From assembly GCF_012932565.1 (NCBI RefSeq), contig NZ_JABBYJ010000001.1, forward strand, positions 682,001 to 746,000: a DNA stretch of 64,000 nucleotides, in the 5' to 3' direction. The position numbers and the translations under genes were made by a program. This document shows positions 19,734 through 29,337 of this stretch, piece by piece. The notes under the pieces were generated by a model. The model was not told the DNA's origin, did not search any database, and saw only the letters and a list, made by a program, of their open reading frames with translations. Numbering within the stretch: the first letter of the stretch is position 1; the number at the start of each line of letters is the position of its first letter. Source of the DNA: Sneathiella limimaris. GTDB taxonomy: Bacteria > Pseudomonadota > Alphaproteobacteria > Sneathiellales > Sneathiellaceae.

Positions 19734-20189
19734 ATGATACACTTACCTAAGAAAATGCTGTACGCGCTGGAAGCTGTCGTTGATATCGCTTTCAATGCAC
19801 GGCCTGACCCGGTGCAGTCAAAGGAGATAACCCGTCGACAGGGGATCCCGCAGCGTTACCTGGAACAAGTTATGCAGCAATTGGTTCACGCTGGCATTTT
19901 AAAAGGTGTGCGTGGGCCGCGCGGAGGTTATCGCCTGGCGCGGGAGCGACGTCGGATAACTGCTGGCGATATCGTTCGTGTGATCAGCGCCGCTGATGAA
20001 GCGGATGGAGATGTCCAGATTTTCTCCTCGGAGATCGGACAGAAGGTGGTCGGACCTCTGTGGATCGAAGCACAGAACGCGTTGTTAAAACAGTTGGATA
20101 GCGTAACTCTTGAAGATCTTTGCATGAAAGCAGATCAGGACTGTCAGGTGGACAAAAATCAGGTTCCGCCGACAGATTTTAATATTTGA
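19734..20189 (+). CDS. Rrf2-family transcriptional regulator beside cysteine synthase
   Basis: 151 residues with the Rrf2 winged helix: MLYALEAVVDIAFNA, then QGIPQRYLEQVMQQL and GVRGPRGGYRLAR. Only two cysteines are near the end (LCMKADQDC), not the three-cysteine ligand set of IscR, so an iron-sulfur sensor of IscR type is less likely; a CymR-like regulator of cysteine metabolism is a reasonable alternative given the next gene. A strong Shine-Dalgarno, AAGGAGG, precedes the ATG. Confidence 0.85.
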   Translation: MIHLPKKMLYALEAVVDIAFNARPDPVQSKEITRRQGIPQRYLEQVMQQLVHAGILKGVRGPRGGYRLARERRRITAGDIVRVISAADEADGDVQIFSSEIGQKVVGPLWIEAQNALLKQLDSVTLEDLCMKADQDCQVDKNQVPPTDFNI

Positions 20190-20264
20190 TTGCACTTTGG
20201 CCTCGGTCAAACCCAAAAATTTTCCCGGAAACCGGCGTTTCTGGTCATAAAATGGAGACTTAAA

Positions 20265-21218
20265 ATGGAAAAAGTACCCCCGCGCGGTAAAGTCTATGAC
20301 AGCATTTTGGATACCATTGGCGGAACACCTTTGGTTCGGGCCAATCGCTTTGCCAAAAACCGGAATTTAAAAGCTAATCTTCTTCTAAAATTGGAATTCT
20401 TCAATCCACTGGCTTCCGTTAAAGACCGGATTTCACTGGCCATGATTGAAGCCATGGAGGAAGCCGGTGTTATTAACGAAAACACCAAAATTATCGAGCC
20501 AACCTCAGGTAATACAGGAATCGGATTAGCGTTTGTTTGCGCCGCTAAAGGATATGATCTTACGTTGGTGATGCCAGAAAGCATGTCTATTGAGCGCCGT
20601 AAAATGTTAAAACTCCTCGGCGCTAATCTGGAGCTGACTGAAGCTGCAAAAGGGATGAACGGTGCTGTTCTTCGGGCACAGGAAATGAAGGAAGAATATG
20701 GTGATGCGGTTATTCCGCAGCAGTTTTCCAATCCTGCAAATCCTGCCGTTCACAAGGTGACAACTGCAGAAGAAATCTGGACCGACACGAATGGCACTGT
20801 GGATGCAGTTGTGATGGGTGTTGGAACGGGCGGAACCCTGACCGGTGTCGGTTCAGTCTTGAAAGGTCATAACAAAGACATCAAAATCGTCGCTGTCGAG
20901 CCAGAAGACAGTCCTATCTTGTCCGGTGGACAACCTGGACCCCACAAAATCCAGGGAATTGGTGCGAACTTTGTTCCAGATAACCTGGATCGGAGCCTTA
21001 TTGATGAAGTTCTGACCATCGGAAACGAAACTGCATTTGAAACTTCACGGGCTTTAGCACGGGAAGAGGGTATTCCGGCTGGTATTTCCTCCGGTGCTGC
21101 CCTTGCAGCAGCCGTTGAAATTGCAGAAAGACCGGAAATGGCAGGCAAAAATATTGTGGTTGTTATTCCTTCTTTTGCAGAACGGTATTTGACAACAGCA
21201 CTTTTTGACGGAATTTGA
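20265..21218 (+). CDS. cysK: Cysteine synthase (O-acetylserine sulfhydrylase)
   Basis: PLP enzyme, 317 residues, making cysteine from O-acetylserine and sulfide. The PLP lysine is in NPLASVKDRIS, the substrate loop is TSGNTGIGLA, and the phosphate loop is GVGTGGTLTGVG. The start at 20265 (MEKVPPRG) is chosen because GGAG lies 8 bases upstream; an upstream in-frame ATG would add a non-family extension. CysK and CysM cannot be separated with certainty by eye. Confidence 0.95.
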   Translation: MEKVPPRGKVYDSILDTIGGTPLVRANRFAKNRNLKANLLLKLEFFNPLASVKDRISLAMIEAMEEAGVINENTKIIEPTSGNTGIGLAFVCAAKGYDLTLVMPESMSIERRKMLKLLGANLELTEAAKGMNGAVLRAQEMKEEYGDAVIPQQFSNPANPAVHKVTTAEEIWTDTNGTVDAVVMGVGTGGTLTGVGSVLKGHNKDIKIVAVEPEDSPILSGGQPGPHKIQGIGANFVPDNLDRSLIDEVLTIGNETAFETSRALAREEGIPAGISSGAALAAAVEIAERPEMAGKNIVVVIPSFAERYLTTALFDGI

Positions 21219-21224
21219 TCCAAT

Positions 21225-22004
21225 ATGCTGACCGATGACCAGCTTGATCGATATGCGCGTCATATAGTCCTTCGGGAAGTTGGCGGTATTGGTCAGCAAA
21301 AACTTCTAGATTCCAAGGTTTTAGTGATCGGTGCGGGTGGACTAGGCTCGCCCCTGATCCTCTATCTTGCTGCTGCAGGTGTGGGCACGATCGGTGTTGT
21401 AGACGATGACGTTGTGGATTTGTCCAATCTGCAACGTCAGATCGCGCATGGAACGGCGCAAATCGGGACGCCGAAGGTTGAAAGTGCGAAAGCTGCAGTC
21501 GCTAGAATTAATCCGGATGTTAAAATTGTTCCGCATGCAGAACGATTAATTCGAGGTAATGTTCGAAAACTGTTTCAATATTACGATCTGGTTGCGGATG
21601 GTTCGGATAATTTTGAAACCCGTTTTCTGATTAATGACGCCTGCTATTTCTTGAATAAACCTTTGGTTTCCGCGGCGATGCTGCAGTTTGAGGGCCAGCT
21701 TTCTACCTATAAGCCTTATTTGGGTGAGGGGCACCCCTGCTATCGGTGTATTTTCCCGTCGCCTCCGCCTGCGGATGTGGCAAGGACTTGTGGCGAGGCA
21801 GGTGTCCTCGGGGCACTTGCGGGTACAATGGGATCTTTACAGGCGGTAGAAGTCCTCAAAGAGTTGTTGGATATTGGGCAAAGTATGTCCGGCCAACTCT
21901 TGATCTATGATGCGCTTTATGCTGATTTTCGGAAAGTTCGCGTCAAACCAGATCCTGGATGCCCTTTATGTGGGGATCAACCGGCCATTAAAGAGGATTT
22001 TTAG
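21225..22004 (+). CDS. moeB: MoeB/ThiF-family adenylyltransferase
   Basis: 259 residues. The E1-like fold is clear: LDRYARHIVLREVGGIGQQ, the nucleotide loop GAGGLGSPLILYLAAAGVG and DDDVVDLSNLQRQ. Zinc cysteines occur as CYRC and CPLC. The enzyme adenylates the C-terminal glycine of a small sulfur-carrier protein (MoaD or ThiS); there is no fused rhodanese domain. It follows cysK after 6 bases, so the Rrf2-cysK-moeB group is likely one sulfur-related operon. MoeB versus ThiF cannot be decided here. Confidence 0.88.
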   Translation: MLTDDQLDRYARHIVLREVGGIGQQKLLDSKVLVIGAGGLGSPLILYLAAAGVGTIGVVDDDVVDLSNLQRQIAHGTAQIGTPKVESAKAAVARINPDVKIVPHAERLIRGNVRKLFQYYDLVADGSDNFETRFLINDACYFLNKPLVSAAMLQFEGQLSTYKPYLGEGHPCYRCIFPSPPPADVARTCGEAGVLGALAGTMGSLQAVEVLKELLDIGQSMSGQLLIYDALYADFRKVRVKPDPGCPLCGDQPAIKEDF

Positions 22005-22019
22005 TCCCTTCTTCCGGTT

Positions 22020-22958
22020 TTACAAGCCCATAAAAACATGCATTGCAAGAGCCACAGAGACAGGTAATGTAATCATGGACAGAAGTGTTTGGATGGTAAT
22101 GATCGCTGCCATAGCTTCAGCGTCACTGCCAAGCTGCCGGGCAAGCGCGTATCCTGAGCTGGCAGTTGGAACTGCGCCATAAATGACCAGAATTACAGCG
22201 GCGATCCCATCAAGGCCGGTCAGAAAGATCACACCGATCATGATAGCTGGAAACAGGATCAGCTTGCCGAACGTGGATATGATGAGCGAGGCGGTTTCGG
22301 TTCGCATGGTCTGAATGTGAAGACCAGCGCCCACACATAGAAGTGCAAAAGGTAGGGCCGCTTTTGCCAGTATGCCCGCCATGTCATGAATGACTGGCAG
22401 TTTTCCGATCCCAGTTAAGTTACAGAAAACACCTGTTCCAATCGCAAGAAGCAAAGGGTTTCGCAAAATTTCCTGCAATAACCGCAGCTTTAAACTTCGA
22501 GAATTGCTTTGCCCTTGATAGGTCACGAGCGCTGAAACACAATAAAGGTTTGTCGGGGGGACAAGAATTGAGGTTGCGACTGCCGCCAACAACAGTCCCT
22601 CTGCCCCAAATAGCATGTCAGCAGTTGCAAAGGCGATAAAGGTGTTATGTCGGGTTGCGCCTTGAAAGACCGACCCACTCAATCCGTTTGAGAATTTCAT
22701 CGCTTTTGAAGCCAAGACAGCCATGAGAGAACAGATTGTGAGTGCGCCGATCAATGCGAGCGCATAGGTCCCGACAATATCTCCTTGCAACGGTGCGGTA
22801 GTTGTTCTGTAAAAAAGAAGCGCTGGAAAAAGCACCCAATAGGTCACTTTGTCTGCCTGTGGCCAAAAATGCTCGCCTGGAAATCCAATCCGTCGGAGGC
22901 CATAGCCTGTCATCAATAACAGGAAAATAGGCAGGATAGAGATTGAGATGGACCACAT
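22020..22958 (-). CDS. AEC-family (auxin efflux carrier-like) transporter
   Basis: 312 residues with about ten hydrophobic helices, the RRIGFPGEHFWPQADKVTYWVLFPALLF text typical of the AEC N-terminus, and a central charged loop. In bacteria such carriers move organic acids such as malate or malonate. It is convergent with the MoeB-like gene (15-base gap); the substrate is unknown. Confidence 0.85.
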   Translation of the reverse strand: MWSISISILPIFLLLMTGYGLRRIGFPGEHFWPQADKVTYWVLFPALLFYRTTTAPLQGDIVGTYALALIGALTICSLMAVLASKAMKFSNGLSGSVFQGATRHNTFIAFATADMLFGAEGLLLAAVATSILVPPTNLYCVSALVTYQGQSNSRSLKLRLLQEILRNPLLLAIGTGVFCNLTGIGKLPVIHDMAGILAKAALPFALLCVGAGLHIQTMRTETASLIISTFGKLILFPAIMIGVIFLTGLDGIAAVILVIYGAVPTASSGYALARQLGSDAEAMAAIITIQTLLSMITLPVSVALAMHVFMGL

Positions 22959-23073
22959 TTTGGGGAGCCTTTTGATTTTCGGGTCGCGAAGTCTTTATTG
23001 TCAGCGGAACTTTTCTGTATCAATCTTTATAAGCGACAGCCAGAATTTTTTAGTTTGGTCCTTAAAAACTTGT

Positions 23074-23727
23074 CTATCTGGATTGGTCCAGAAACAGCCT
23101 GTGAACATGACTGACTGTGGGCATGATTGAGTGTCCAAGTGACCTAACTTCGTCAGTGGGGTCAACCATATCAGGGATTTGGAAAACCAACATATCTGCC
23201 GCGTGGGCAGATTTTACGCCATTATTGGAATCTTCTAACGCCGCACAATGTGTCGGGTTTATGTTTAGTTTTTGGGCGGCGGTCAGGTAAATCTCAGGAT
23301 GGGGTTTACTATTTGCAACGTGATCCCCAAAAACAAGGGCTGAGAAAAAATCAATAAGTCCTGCATTTTCGAGTTTTCGAACTGCATTGATTTCGGGGGT
23401 GGAGCTAGCCACAGCGCATTTAATGCCGCTGTCACTCAGGTAGTTTAGGAAATCCAGAACACCTTCTTTGAGTGGGACCGGCTTGTGGACTGCATTTTCC
23501 ACATATCGCTCGTTCCAGTCCGTCATGAACGGGTTTTTCTGAAAACCGGGCATATTGGTTTCCAGGATCTGGGCTGTTCGCTCTAGGTTACTGCCAATGC
23601 AGCTGTGATACACTTTTTCATCATAGGTAAGTCCAAAATGTGTACAGCTTTCTATGAATGTCCGCTTAGCCACTCGCTCTGTGTCCAGCATCAGACCGTC
23701 CATGTCAAAAATTACTGCATCGCGCAT
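23074..23727 (-). CDS. HAD-superfamily phosphatase/phosphomutase-like
   Basis: 217 residues. HAD motif I is FDMDGLMLDTE (nucleophile Asp and acid/base Asp), motif II is in AVASSTPE, motif III has the lysine in NSKPHPEIY and motif IV is AALEDSNNG. The all-helical cap after motif I matches the beta-phosphoglucomutase/phosphoglycolate phosphatase branch. The substrate cannot be stated. Confidence 0.88.
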   Translation of the reverse strand: MRDAVIFDMDGLMLDTERVAKRTFIESCTHFGLTYDEKVYHSCIGSNLERTAQILETNMPGFQKNPFMTDWNERYVENAVHKPVPLKEGVLDFLNYLSDSGIKCAVASSTPEINAVRKLENAGLIDFFSALVFGDHVANSKPHPEIYLTAAQKLNINPTHCAALEDSNNGVKSAHAADMLVFQIPDMVDPTDEVRSLGHSIMPTVSHVHRLFLDQSR

Positions 23728-23758
23728 TGTAAGCCCTTACCTCTTTCAAATCACTTTG

Positions 23759-24193
23759 TTAGCCGATTGCCAGAACAATTGCACCCGCAGAAATGAGAGA
23801 TATCCCAACCCAACCAGTTCCAGAGATACTTTCGCCTAAGAATAGGGCAGCAAAAAGGGCGACGAAAACCACACTGAGTTTGTCTACGGGGGCAACCTGA
23901 TGAGCGTTCCCAAGTTTAAGTGCCCGAAAATAGCAAACCCACGTTGCCACTGTTGCGAGACCTGAAAGCAGAAGAAAAAGATAGGTTTTGCCCGAAATGG
24001 AACTGAGTGGCTGGAACTGACCCCTGCCATAAAGGATGATCCCTAATGCAAAAAGAACAACGATCGTTCGAATGAAGGTGGCAAAATCAGAGTTGATATT
24101 ATCGATACCGATTTTGGCAAAGATTGCTGTAAGCGCGGCAAAAATGGGAGCCAGCACTGCCCAGAATTGCCAGACAAGCAGGACTTTTCCCAT
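23759..24193 (-). CDS. Half-size EamA/DMT-family transporter
   Basis: 144 residues with five hydrophobic helices, one EamA repeat instead of the usual two (10 helices). The text FAALTAIFAKIGIDNINSD is typical of this single-domain EamA group. Such half-size proteins are thought to work as dimers. The ATG is preceded by GGGAGGAG. It follows the HAD gene direction, with 31 bases between. Confidence 0.85.
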   Translation of the reverse strand: MGKVLLVWQFWAVLAPIFAALTAIFAKIGIDNINSDFATFIRTIVVLFALGIILYGRGQFQPLSSISGKTYLFLLLSGLATVATWVCYFRALKLGNAHQVAPVDKLSVVFVALFAALFLGESISGTGWVGISLISAGAIVLAIG

Positions 24194-24293
24194 TGGAGCT
24201 CTCCTCCCAAATTTAAATTGAAGGCTGCAACATCACATTAAACTTATGGAGCAGGTTATTTCAACGGGTACAGAAGAAACTGGTAACGGACAC

Positions 24294-24327
24294 AAAAAAA
24301 CCCCTGCCAGCAAAGCAGGGGTTTTTT
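24294..24327. terminator. Bidirectional terminator after pckA
   Basis: CCCCTGC-7 bases-GCAGGGG flanked by seven A on one side and six T on the other. It starts 18 bases after the pckA stop, on whose strand it gives a T-run. Confidence 0.92.
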
Positions 24328-24345
24328 AGTTAAATCTGTGAACAA

Positions 24346-25962
24346 TCAGGCGGATTTAGGTGCTGATTTCATCACGTCTTCATCGACATAATCTGTGAAC
24401 TGTTCGAAATTCTCAATAAACAAGCTGACCAGATGTGCAGCCTGATTGTCATAGGCCTCCTTGTCGGCCCATGTGTTTCTAGGGTTCAGGATATGGCCTG
24501 GAACTCCTTCACAGGAGGTTGGCATTGCAAGGCCAAAGAACGGATCCCGCTCAAATTCCACTGAAGCCAAAGTTCCATCGAGAGCCGCATTGACTAATGC
24601 CCTCGTATGGGCGATTGGCATGCGATGACCTGTTCCATAGGCCCCACCTGTCCAACCCGTGTTTACGAGCCAACAATTTACATTATGCTGATCGATTTTC
24701 TCGCCCAAAAGTTTGGCATAAACTGCGGGATGGCGCGGCATAAACGGAGCGCCAAAGCAGGTTGAGAAAGTGGCCTGTGGCTCGTTGCCCAGTCCTTTTT
24801 CTGTGCCAGCAAGCTTCGCTGTGTAGCCTGACAGGAAGTGATACATGGCCTGTTCAGGGCTTAATTTTGCAATCGGAGGCAGCACACCGAAAGCATCTGC
24901 GGTTAACATGATCACATTTTTAGGGTTCCCAGCGATACCAGTGTCACTTGCATTTGGAATAAAATCGATGGGATAGGATGCGCGGGTATTTTCTGTATAC
25001 CGATTATCATCCAGATCCAGCTCTCCGCGTTCATCCATCACGACATTTTCAAGGATAGTGCCGAAACGGCGGGTGGTTTCATAGATTTCTGGCTCTGCTT
25101 CTTCGGAAAGGCGAATAACCTTGGCATAGCAGCCGCCCTCAAAGTTAAAGACGCCTTCATCACCCCAGCCATGTTCATCATCGCCAATCAACATGCGAGA
25201 GGCATCTGCTGACAGGGTTGTCTTTCCGGTTCCAGATAGACCAAAGAAGACTGCACTTTCGTCATCATTGCTCACATTCACAGAGCAATGCATGGGCAGG
25301 ACGCCTTTTTCTGGGAGCAGGTAGTTTAGAATGGAGAAAACTGATTTCTTGATCTCACCAGCATAGGAGGTGCCGCCAATGATGACGAGCTTTTCAGCAA
25401 AGTTTGCCAGAACGAAAACTTCGGATCTGGTACCATCTGTTTCTGGATTAGCCTCAAGGCTTGGGCATTGCAGAACAGTGAATTCAGGAACAAAGCTTTT
25501 CAGCTCTTCATCGGTTGGCTGAATAAACATGTTACGGGCAAACAGATTGTGCCAGGCGCATTCGGTAATAATTCGAACAGGAAGGCGATGACCGCCATCC
25601 GCACCCGCATAACAATCCTGAACAAAAACATCGCGGCCTTCCAGGTGCTCGATCATTTTCTGATGCAGGCCAGCAAACTTGCTGTCTTCAAAAGGCTTAT
25701 TGACCTTGCCCCACCAAATATTGTCTTCGCTGCTACCTTCTTTAACAATAAATTTGTCATTTGCAGAACGGCCTGTGTGCTGGCCGGTTATGGCAACCAA
25801 AGCACCGCCCGCTGATAAGCTGGCTTCGTCTCGTTTTAAGGCTTCCGTATACAAATCTGGAGCTGATAAGTTCCAGTATGCCCTGCCCACACTACCAAGT
25901 CCTTGTTGGTCAATCCCGTACGAACTTATCTGAGGTCCCTTTTGTTCCAATGCCCTCTCCAT
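24346..25962 (-). CDS. pckA: Phosphoenolpyruvate carboxykinase (ATP)
   Basis: 538 residues, normal length. It converts oxaloacetate to PEP, the first committed step of gluconeogenesis. The kinase loop [13 protein letters not shown] and the metal-binding [23 protein letters not shown] region are intact, as is RVDxxx-type text toward the C-terminus. It is divergent from chvI with a 408-base gap. In rhizobia pckA is in the ChvG/ChvI regulon and lies beside it, so regulation by the neighbouring response regulator is likely. Confidence 0.97.
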   Translation of the reverse strand: MERALEQKGPQISSYGIDQQGLGSVGRAYWNLSAPDLYTEALKRDEASLSAGGALVAITGQHTGRSANDKFIVKEGSSEDNIWWGKVNKPFEDSKFAGLHQKMIEHLEGRDVFVQDCYAGADGGHRLPVRIITECAWHNLFARNMFIQPTDEELKSFVPEFTVLQCPSLEANPETDGTRSEVFVLANFAEKLVIIGGTSYAGEIKKSVFSILNYLLPEKGVLPMHCSVNVSNDDESAVFFGLSGTGKTTLSADASRMLIGDDEHGWGDEGVFNFEGGCYAKVIRLSEEAEPEIYETTRRFGTILENVVMDERGELDLDDNRYTENTRASYPIDFIPNASDTGIAGNPKNVIMLTADAFGVLPPIAKLSPEQAMYHFLSGYTAKLAGTEKGLGNEPQATFSTCFGAPFMPRHPAVYAKLLGEKIDQHNVNCWLVNTGWTGGAYGTGHRMPIAHTRALVNAALDGTLASVEFERDPFFGLAMPTSCEGVPGHILNPRNTWADKEAYDNQAAHLVSLFIENFEQFTDYVDEDVMKSAPKSA

Positions 25963-26370
25963 TCATGGCTATATCAGAGAAAAAATTATGCGTTTTTATT
26001 GGGGCAGAAGGATAAGGGGCCGGGATACTTCCTGCAACAGCTTGAGTAAGAAAACTGTCAAAAAAGCTCCGTTTTTATATGATTGTTTCGTCGGGGTTTC
26101 GTAATATTTTCAGAATGAACTTTTTTGAAAATAATTAACCAATTTTTATTTGTGATTTTTGATTGGCTAGGGGAATAGAAAATAGTTTTTTCGTTTTGTT
26201 TCGCTCTGTTTTCATTAGAAACAGATTCAGTGCAAAAAGTGTTTTGATCTAGTCCGAAGCGTTCTAAATACCTCTGAGTTACCTTCAATCTGCCACAATT
26301 GTGCCAAAAGCGGGATGGTATTTAGAGCTTATGGATCTTATTATGACAGAATCGTGGAGAAAAGGAGATC
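25963..26370. other. pckA-chvI divergent regulatory gap
   Basis: 408 bases, AT-rich in the middle, with no credible gene. A perfect ten-base palindrome CACAATTGTG lies at 26294-26303, 68 bases before chvI. Promoters for pckA and chvI must lie here, but I could not pick -35/-10 pairs with confidence. Confidence 0.55.
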
Positions 26371-27069
26371 ATGATGTCCAATAAAATTGCACTTGTAGAT
26401 GATGATCTCAATGTTTTGACAACCGTCTCCATCCTGTTGGAGTCAGAAGGTTTTTCGGTCTCTAAGTTTTCGGATGGAGAGGAAGCTTTAGAGTCCTTTG
26501 ACAAAAACCCGCCAGATCTTGCTGTGCTGGATATTAAGATGCCGCGCATGGATGGGATGGAAATGTTAAACAGACTCCGTCGCAATTCTGATCTTCCTGT
26601 TATTTTTCTGACTTCAAAAGACGATGAGATAGATGAGTTTCTCGGGCTGAAGATGGGAGCAGATGACTATATCAAGAAACCATTTTCTCAAAGGCTACTG
26701 GTTGAACGGATCCGCACAGTCTTAAGGCGCCATAAAGCCAAATCCAGTTCAGAAGAAGGGGAAGATGAGGATGTCCTGATCCGTGGCCGATTGAAACTGG
26801 ACAGTGTTCGTCATGCCTGCTTCTGGGATGACAAGGAAGTTATTTTGACCGTGACTGAGTTCATGCTCCTACATGCATTGGCATACCGACCTGGTCATGT
26901 GAAAAGCCGGGATCAGCTGATGGATGCAGCTTATGACGACAACATTTATGTTGATGACCGGACAATTGATAGTCATATCAAACGGTTACGGAAGAAAATC
27001 AGGGCTGTGGATCCAGAATTTTCGGCTATTGAAACTCTTTACGGGGTTGGATACCGTTTCAAGGACTAA
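26371..27069 (+). CDS. chvI: ChvI-type OmpR-family response regulator
   Basis: 232 residues. The receiver domain has the acidic pair VDDD, the phosphorylation site in [22 protein letters not shown] and KKPF. The C-terminal winged helix ends in [15 protein letters not shown] precedes the start. Partner kinase gene chvG follows after 30 bases. In alphaproteobacteria this pair controls envelope, exopolysaccharide, acid response and symbiosis or virulence genes. Confidence 0.95.
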   Translation: MMSNKIALVDDDLNVLTTVSILLESEGFSVSKFSDGEEALESFDKNPPDLAVLDIKMPRMDGMEMLNRLRRNSDLPVIFLTSKDDEIDEFLGLKMGADDYIKKPFSQRLLVERIRTVLRRHKAKSSSEEGEDEDVLIRGRLKLDSVRHACFWDDKEVILTVTEFMLLHALAYRPGHVKSRDQLMDAAYDDNIYVDDRTIDSHIKRLRKKIRAVDPEFSAIETLYGVGYRFKD

Positions 27070-27099
27070 CCGACCGTCCTTGAGAGAGAGGCGCCATTA

Positions 27100-28833
27100 G
27101 TGAGTGATCAGTCAACAGATAAGCCGGCAACTGTGTCATTAGGAGACCCTGTTTATTCATCGGAATCTGAAAAAGCAGCTGTGGGTCAAAACTCATCGCG
27201 AAGCTCTGGTATTCGTCAAAAGCGGAGATGGTGGCGGTTTTCATCGCTGAGTCGCCGAATTATGGCGATCAACCTATTTTCCATAATCTTTCTGGCTGGT
27301 GGCATTCTGTACCTGGATCAGTTTCGCGCAGGGCTGATTGAGGCACGTCTGCAGGCTTTGCAAACCAACGGCCGTATGATTGCCGGGGCCTTAGGTGAGG
27401 CGGCTCTCGGCGAAATGTCATTCACGGGCGGCAGCAATTATTTCAACCTGGATAGTCGAAATATTCGTCGGGTCCTCCGCCGTATGTCGGTTGTAACGGG
27501 TATTCCTGCTAAATTGTTTGACCGAGAGGGGGTTCTTGTTGCGGATAGTCGGTTACTGATCTCATCCGGCCGGGAAATAATTTTGGAAGCGCTCCCGCCG
27601 CCCGATCAACGCAGCCGTTTTCAAAAAATTTATGAAGAAAGTTATGACTTCTTAGCTGGTCTCATCCCGAATTCCCGAGATTATCCGCTTTTTCCGACCA
27701 AACATTCGCTTTCTGCTGATGATTTTAAAGAAGTCCAGGCGGCTATGACCGGTGAGGCTAGTGGGGTCATACGTCAGACTGAGGATGGCCGCCTGATGTT
27801 GTCAGTTGCTATGCCGGTTCAGGGCTTTAAAAGGATCCTGGGTGCCTTAATGCTGGTGGAAAATGGCGATGCAATTGATGAGGCAGTGCGATCGGCCCAG
27901 ATTACAACGCTGACGGTTTTTTCGATTACAGTTATTATCACATTGCTGCTCTCACTTTATCTCGCTCGAACGATTGCAAGCCCTGTCCAGGAAATGGCGG
28001 AAGCCGCAGACAAGGTTCGTTTGGGTATTGGGCGCCGTGTGGACATGCCGGACTTTTCTAATCGCCAGGATGAGATTGGCGATCTTTCTGTTTCCTATCG
28101 TCAGATGACGGAAGCCTTATATGATCGTATGGATGCAATTGAGGCATTTGCAGCAGATGTTTCTCACGAGCTTAAAAACCCTTTGACGTCTCTTGGGACG
28201 GCAATTGATACATTTGAACGGGTTAAGGATGAAGCTACACGCCAGAAACTCCAGGAAGTGATCTCCAGTGATGTAAAGCGATTGGACCGACTTATTACGG
28301 ATATTTCGTCGGCCAGCAGACTGGATGCAGAACTTTCACGGACTGAAGGCGAAATTGTTAATCTTGTCGAAGTCACAGACGGCGTTGTTGGGCTCTATTC
28401 CGGAGAGCGGGCTCGAAATAACGTGACTGTAGAAGTTGAAATCTCTACCCCTGAAATCCTGATAGAGGGTGTTCCCGGCCGCCTTGGCCAGGTTTTTCGG
28501 AACTTGATAGAGAATGCGATTTCCTTTTCACCAGAAAATGGGCGGGTTCTCGTTCGGGTTCATGAAGAGAAAGATTTTAAAGGCCAGAATTGGGTTCAGG
28601 TCGATGTCGAGGACCAGGGACCGGGCATTCCTGAAAATAAGCTAGAGGCTATTTTCAGTAGGTTTTACACAGAACGTCCAAAGAGCGAAGGTTTTGGAAA
28701 TCATTCTGGGCTGGGACTCAGTATTTCAAGATTAATTGTCGAAGCACATGGCGGCACTATTCTTGCGTCCAACCGGATGAGTTCTGAGGGAAAAATAATT
28801 GGTGCTAAATTCACAGTTCGCCTGCCAAAATAG
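27100..28833 (+). CDS. chvG: ChvG-type sensor histidine kinase
   Basis: 577 residues from a GTG preceded by GAGAGAG. An N-terminal basic region leads to TM1 (IMAINLFSIIFLAGGILYL), a periplasmic sensor domain of about 200 residues, TM2 (LTVFSITVIITLLLSLYL), HAMP, the H-box FAADVSHELKNPLTSLGTA and the ATPase boxes NLIENAISFSP, DQGPGIPE and SGLGLSI. All catalytic elements are intact. In other alphaproteobacteria the periplasmic repressor ExoR controls ChvG; exoR is not in this window. Confidence 0.95.
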   Translation: MSDQSTDKPATVSLGDPVYSSESEKAAVGQNSSRSSGIRQKRRWWRFSSLSRRIMAINLFSIIFLAGGILYLDQFRAGLIEARLQALQTNGRMIAGALGEAALGEMSFTGGSNYFNLDSRNIRRVLRRMSVVTGIPAKLFDREGVLVADSRLLISSGREIILEALPPPDQRSRFQKIYEESYDFLAGLIPNSRDYPLFPTKHSLSADDFKEVQAAMTGEASGVIRQTEDGRLMLSVAMPVQGFKRILGALMLVENGDAIDEAVRSAQITTLTVFSITVIITLLLSLYLARTIASPVQEMAEAADKVRLGIGRRVDMPDFSNRQDEIGDLSVSYRQMTEALYDRMDAIEAFAADVSHELKNPLTSLGTAIDTFERVKDEATRQKLQEVISSDVKRLDRLITDISSASRLDAELSRTEGEIVNLVEVTDGVVGLYSGERARNNVTVEVEISTPEILIEGVPGRLGQVFRNLIENAISFSPENGRVLVRVHEEKDFKGQNWVQVDVEDQGPGIPENKLEAIFSRFYTERPKSEGFGNHSGLGLSISRLIVEAHGGTILASNRMSSEGKIIGAKFTVRLPK

Positions 28834-28862
28834 CTTGAAAAGAAAAGGGAGCTTTAAGTTTA

Positions 28863-29303
28863 GTGATTAAGCAACATGCATCAGTGGTTGCGATTGATAG
28901 GAAAGCCATTTTAATCCGTGGACCGTCAGGTGCTGGAAAATCGGATCTTGCACTTCAACTAATCGGCTCTGGTGCCCGGCTCGTTTCAGATGATTATGTC
29001 GAATTACAGGCGTTAAACGGCCGCCTTTGGGCACATACGCCGGAACAACTGAAAGGGATGATGGAGGTCCGGGGACTTGGAGTGATAAAAAACCTGGCCT
29101 ATGTATCTGGCGTCCAAGTAACCCTTTGTTGCGATTTAGTGCCTTGCGCAGAGATTGATCGTTTTCCCGATCCGCCATTAACAACCTGCTTTGAGAATAT
29201 CGATATCGCGTTGATGAATTTGGATCCGTCTTATCGGTCAAATGGGAATCGGATCAGATTGGCGCTTGACCGTCTGTCTCAGATATGGCCCTCTTTAGAC
29301 TGA
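28863..29303 (+). CDS. hprK: Truncated HPr kinase/phosphorylase, alphaproteobacterial type
   Basis: 146 residues, only the C-terminal catalytic domain of the longer (about 310) firmicute enzyme, as usual in alphaproteobacteria. Walker A GPSGAGKSDLALQL, then ARLVSDDYVEL and the HprK signature region MMEVRGLGVI. It phosphorylates or dephosphorylates the regulatory serine of HPr, encoded three genes downstream. GTG start with GGGAG upstream. Confidence 0.93.
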   Translation: MIKQHASVVAIDRKAILIRGPSGAGKSDLALQLIGSGARLVSDDYVELQALNGRLWAHTPEQLKGMMEVRGLGVIKNLAYVSGVQVTLCCDLVPCAEIDRFPDPPLTTCFENIDIALMNLDPSYRSNGNRIRLALDRLSQIWPSLD

Positions 29304-29337
29304 GGTGTTTTCGATCCATAAAGAGTTATAACCTAGC

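Noticed and set aside
26058-26288. 76-codon frame on the minus strand between pckA and chvI
   Set aside because: Composition is driven by AT-rich runs (many Asn, Lys, Ile, Phe), and it has no recognisable domain or good start.
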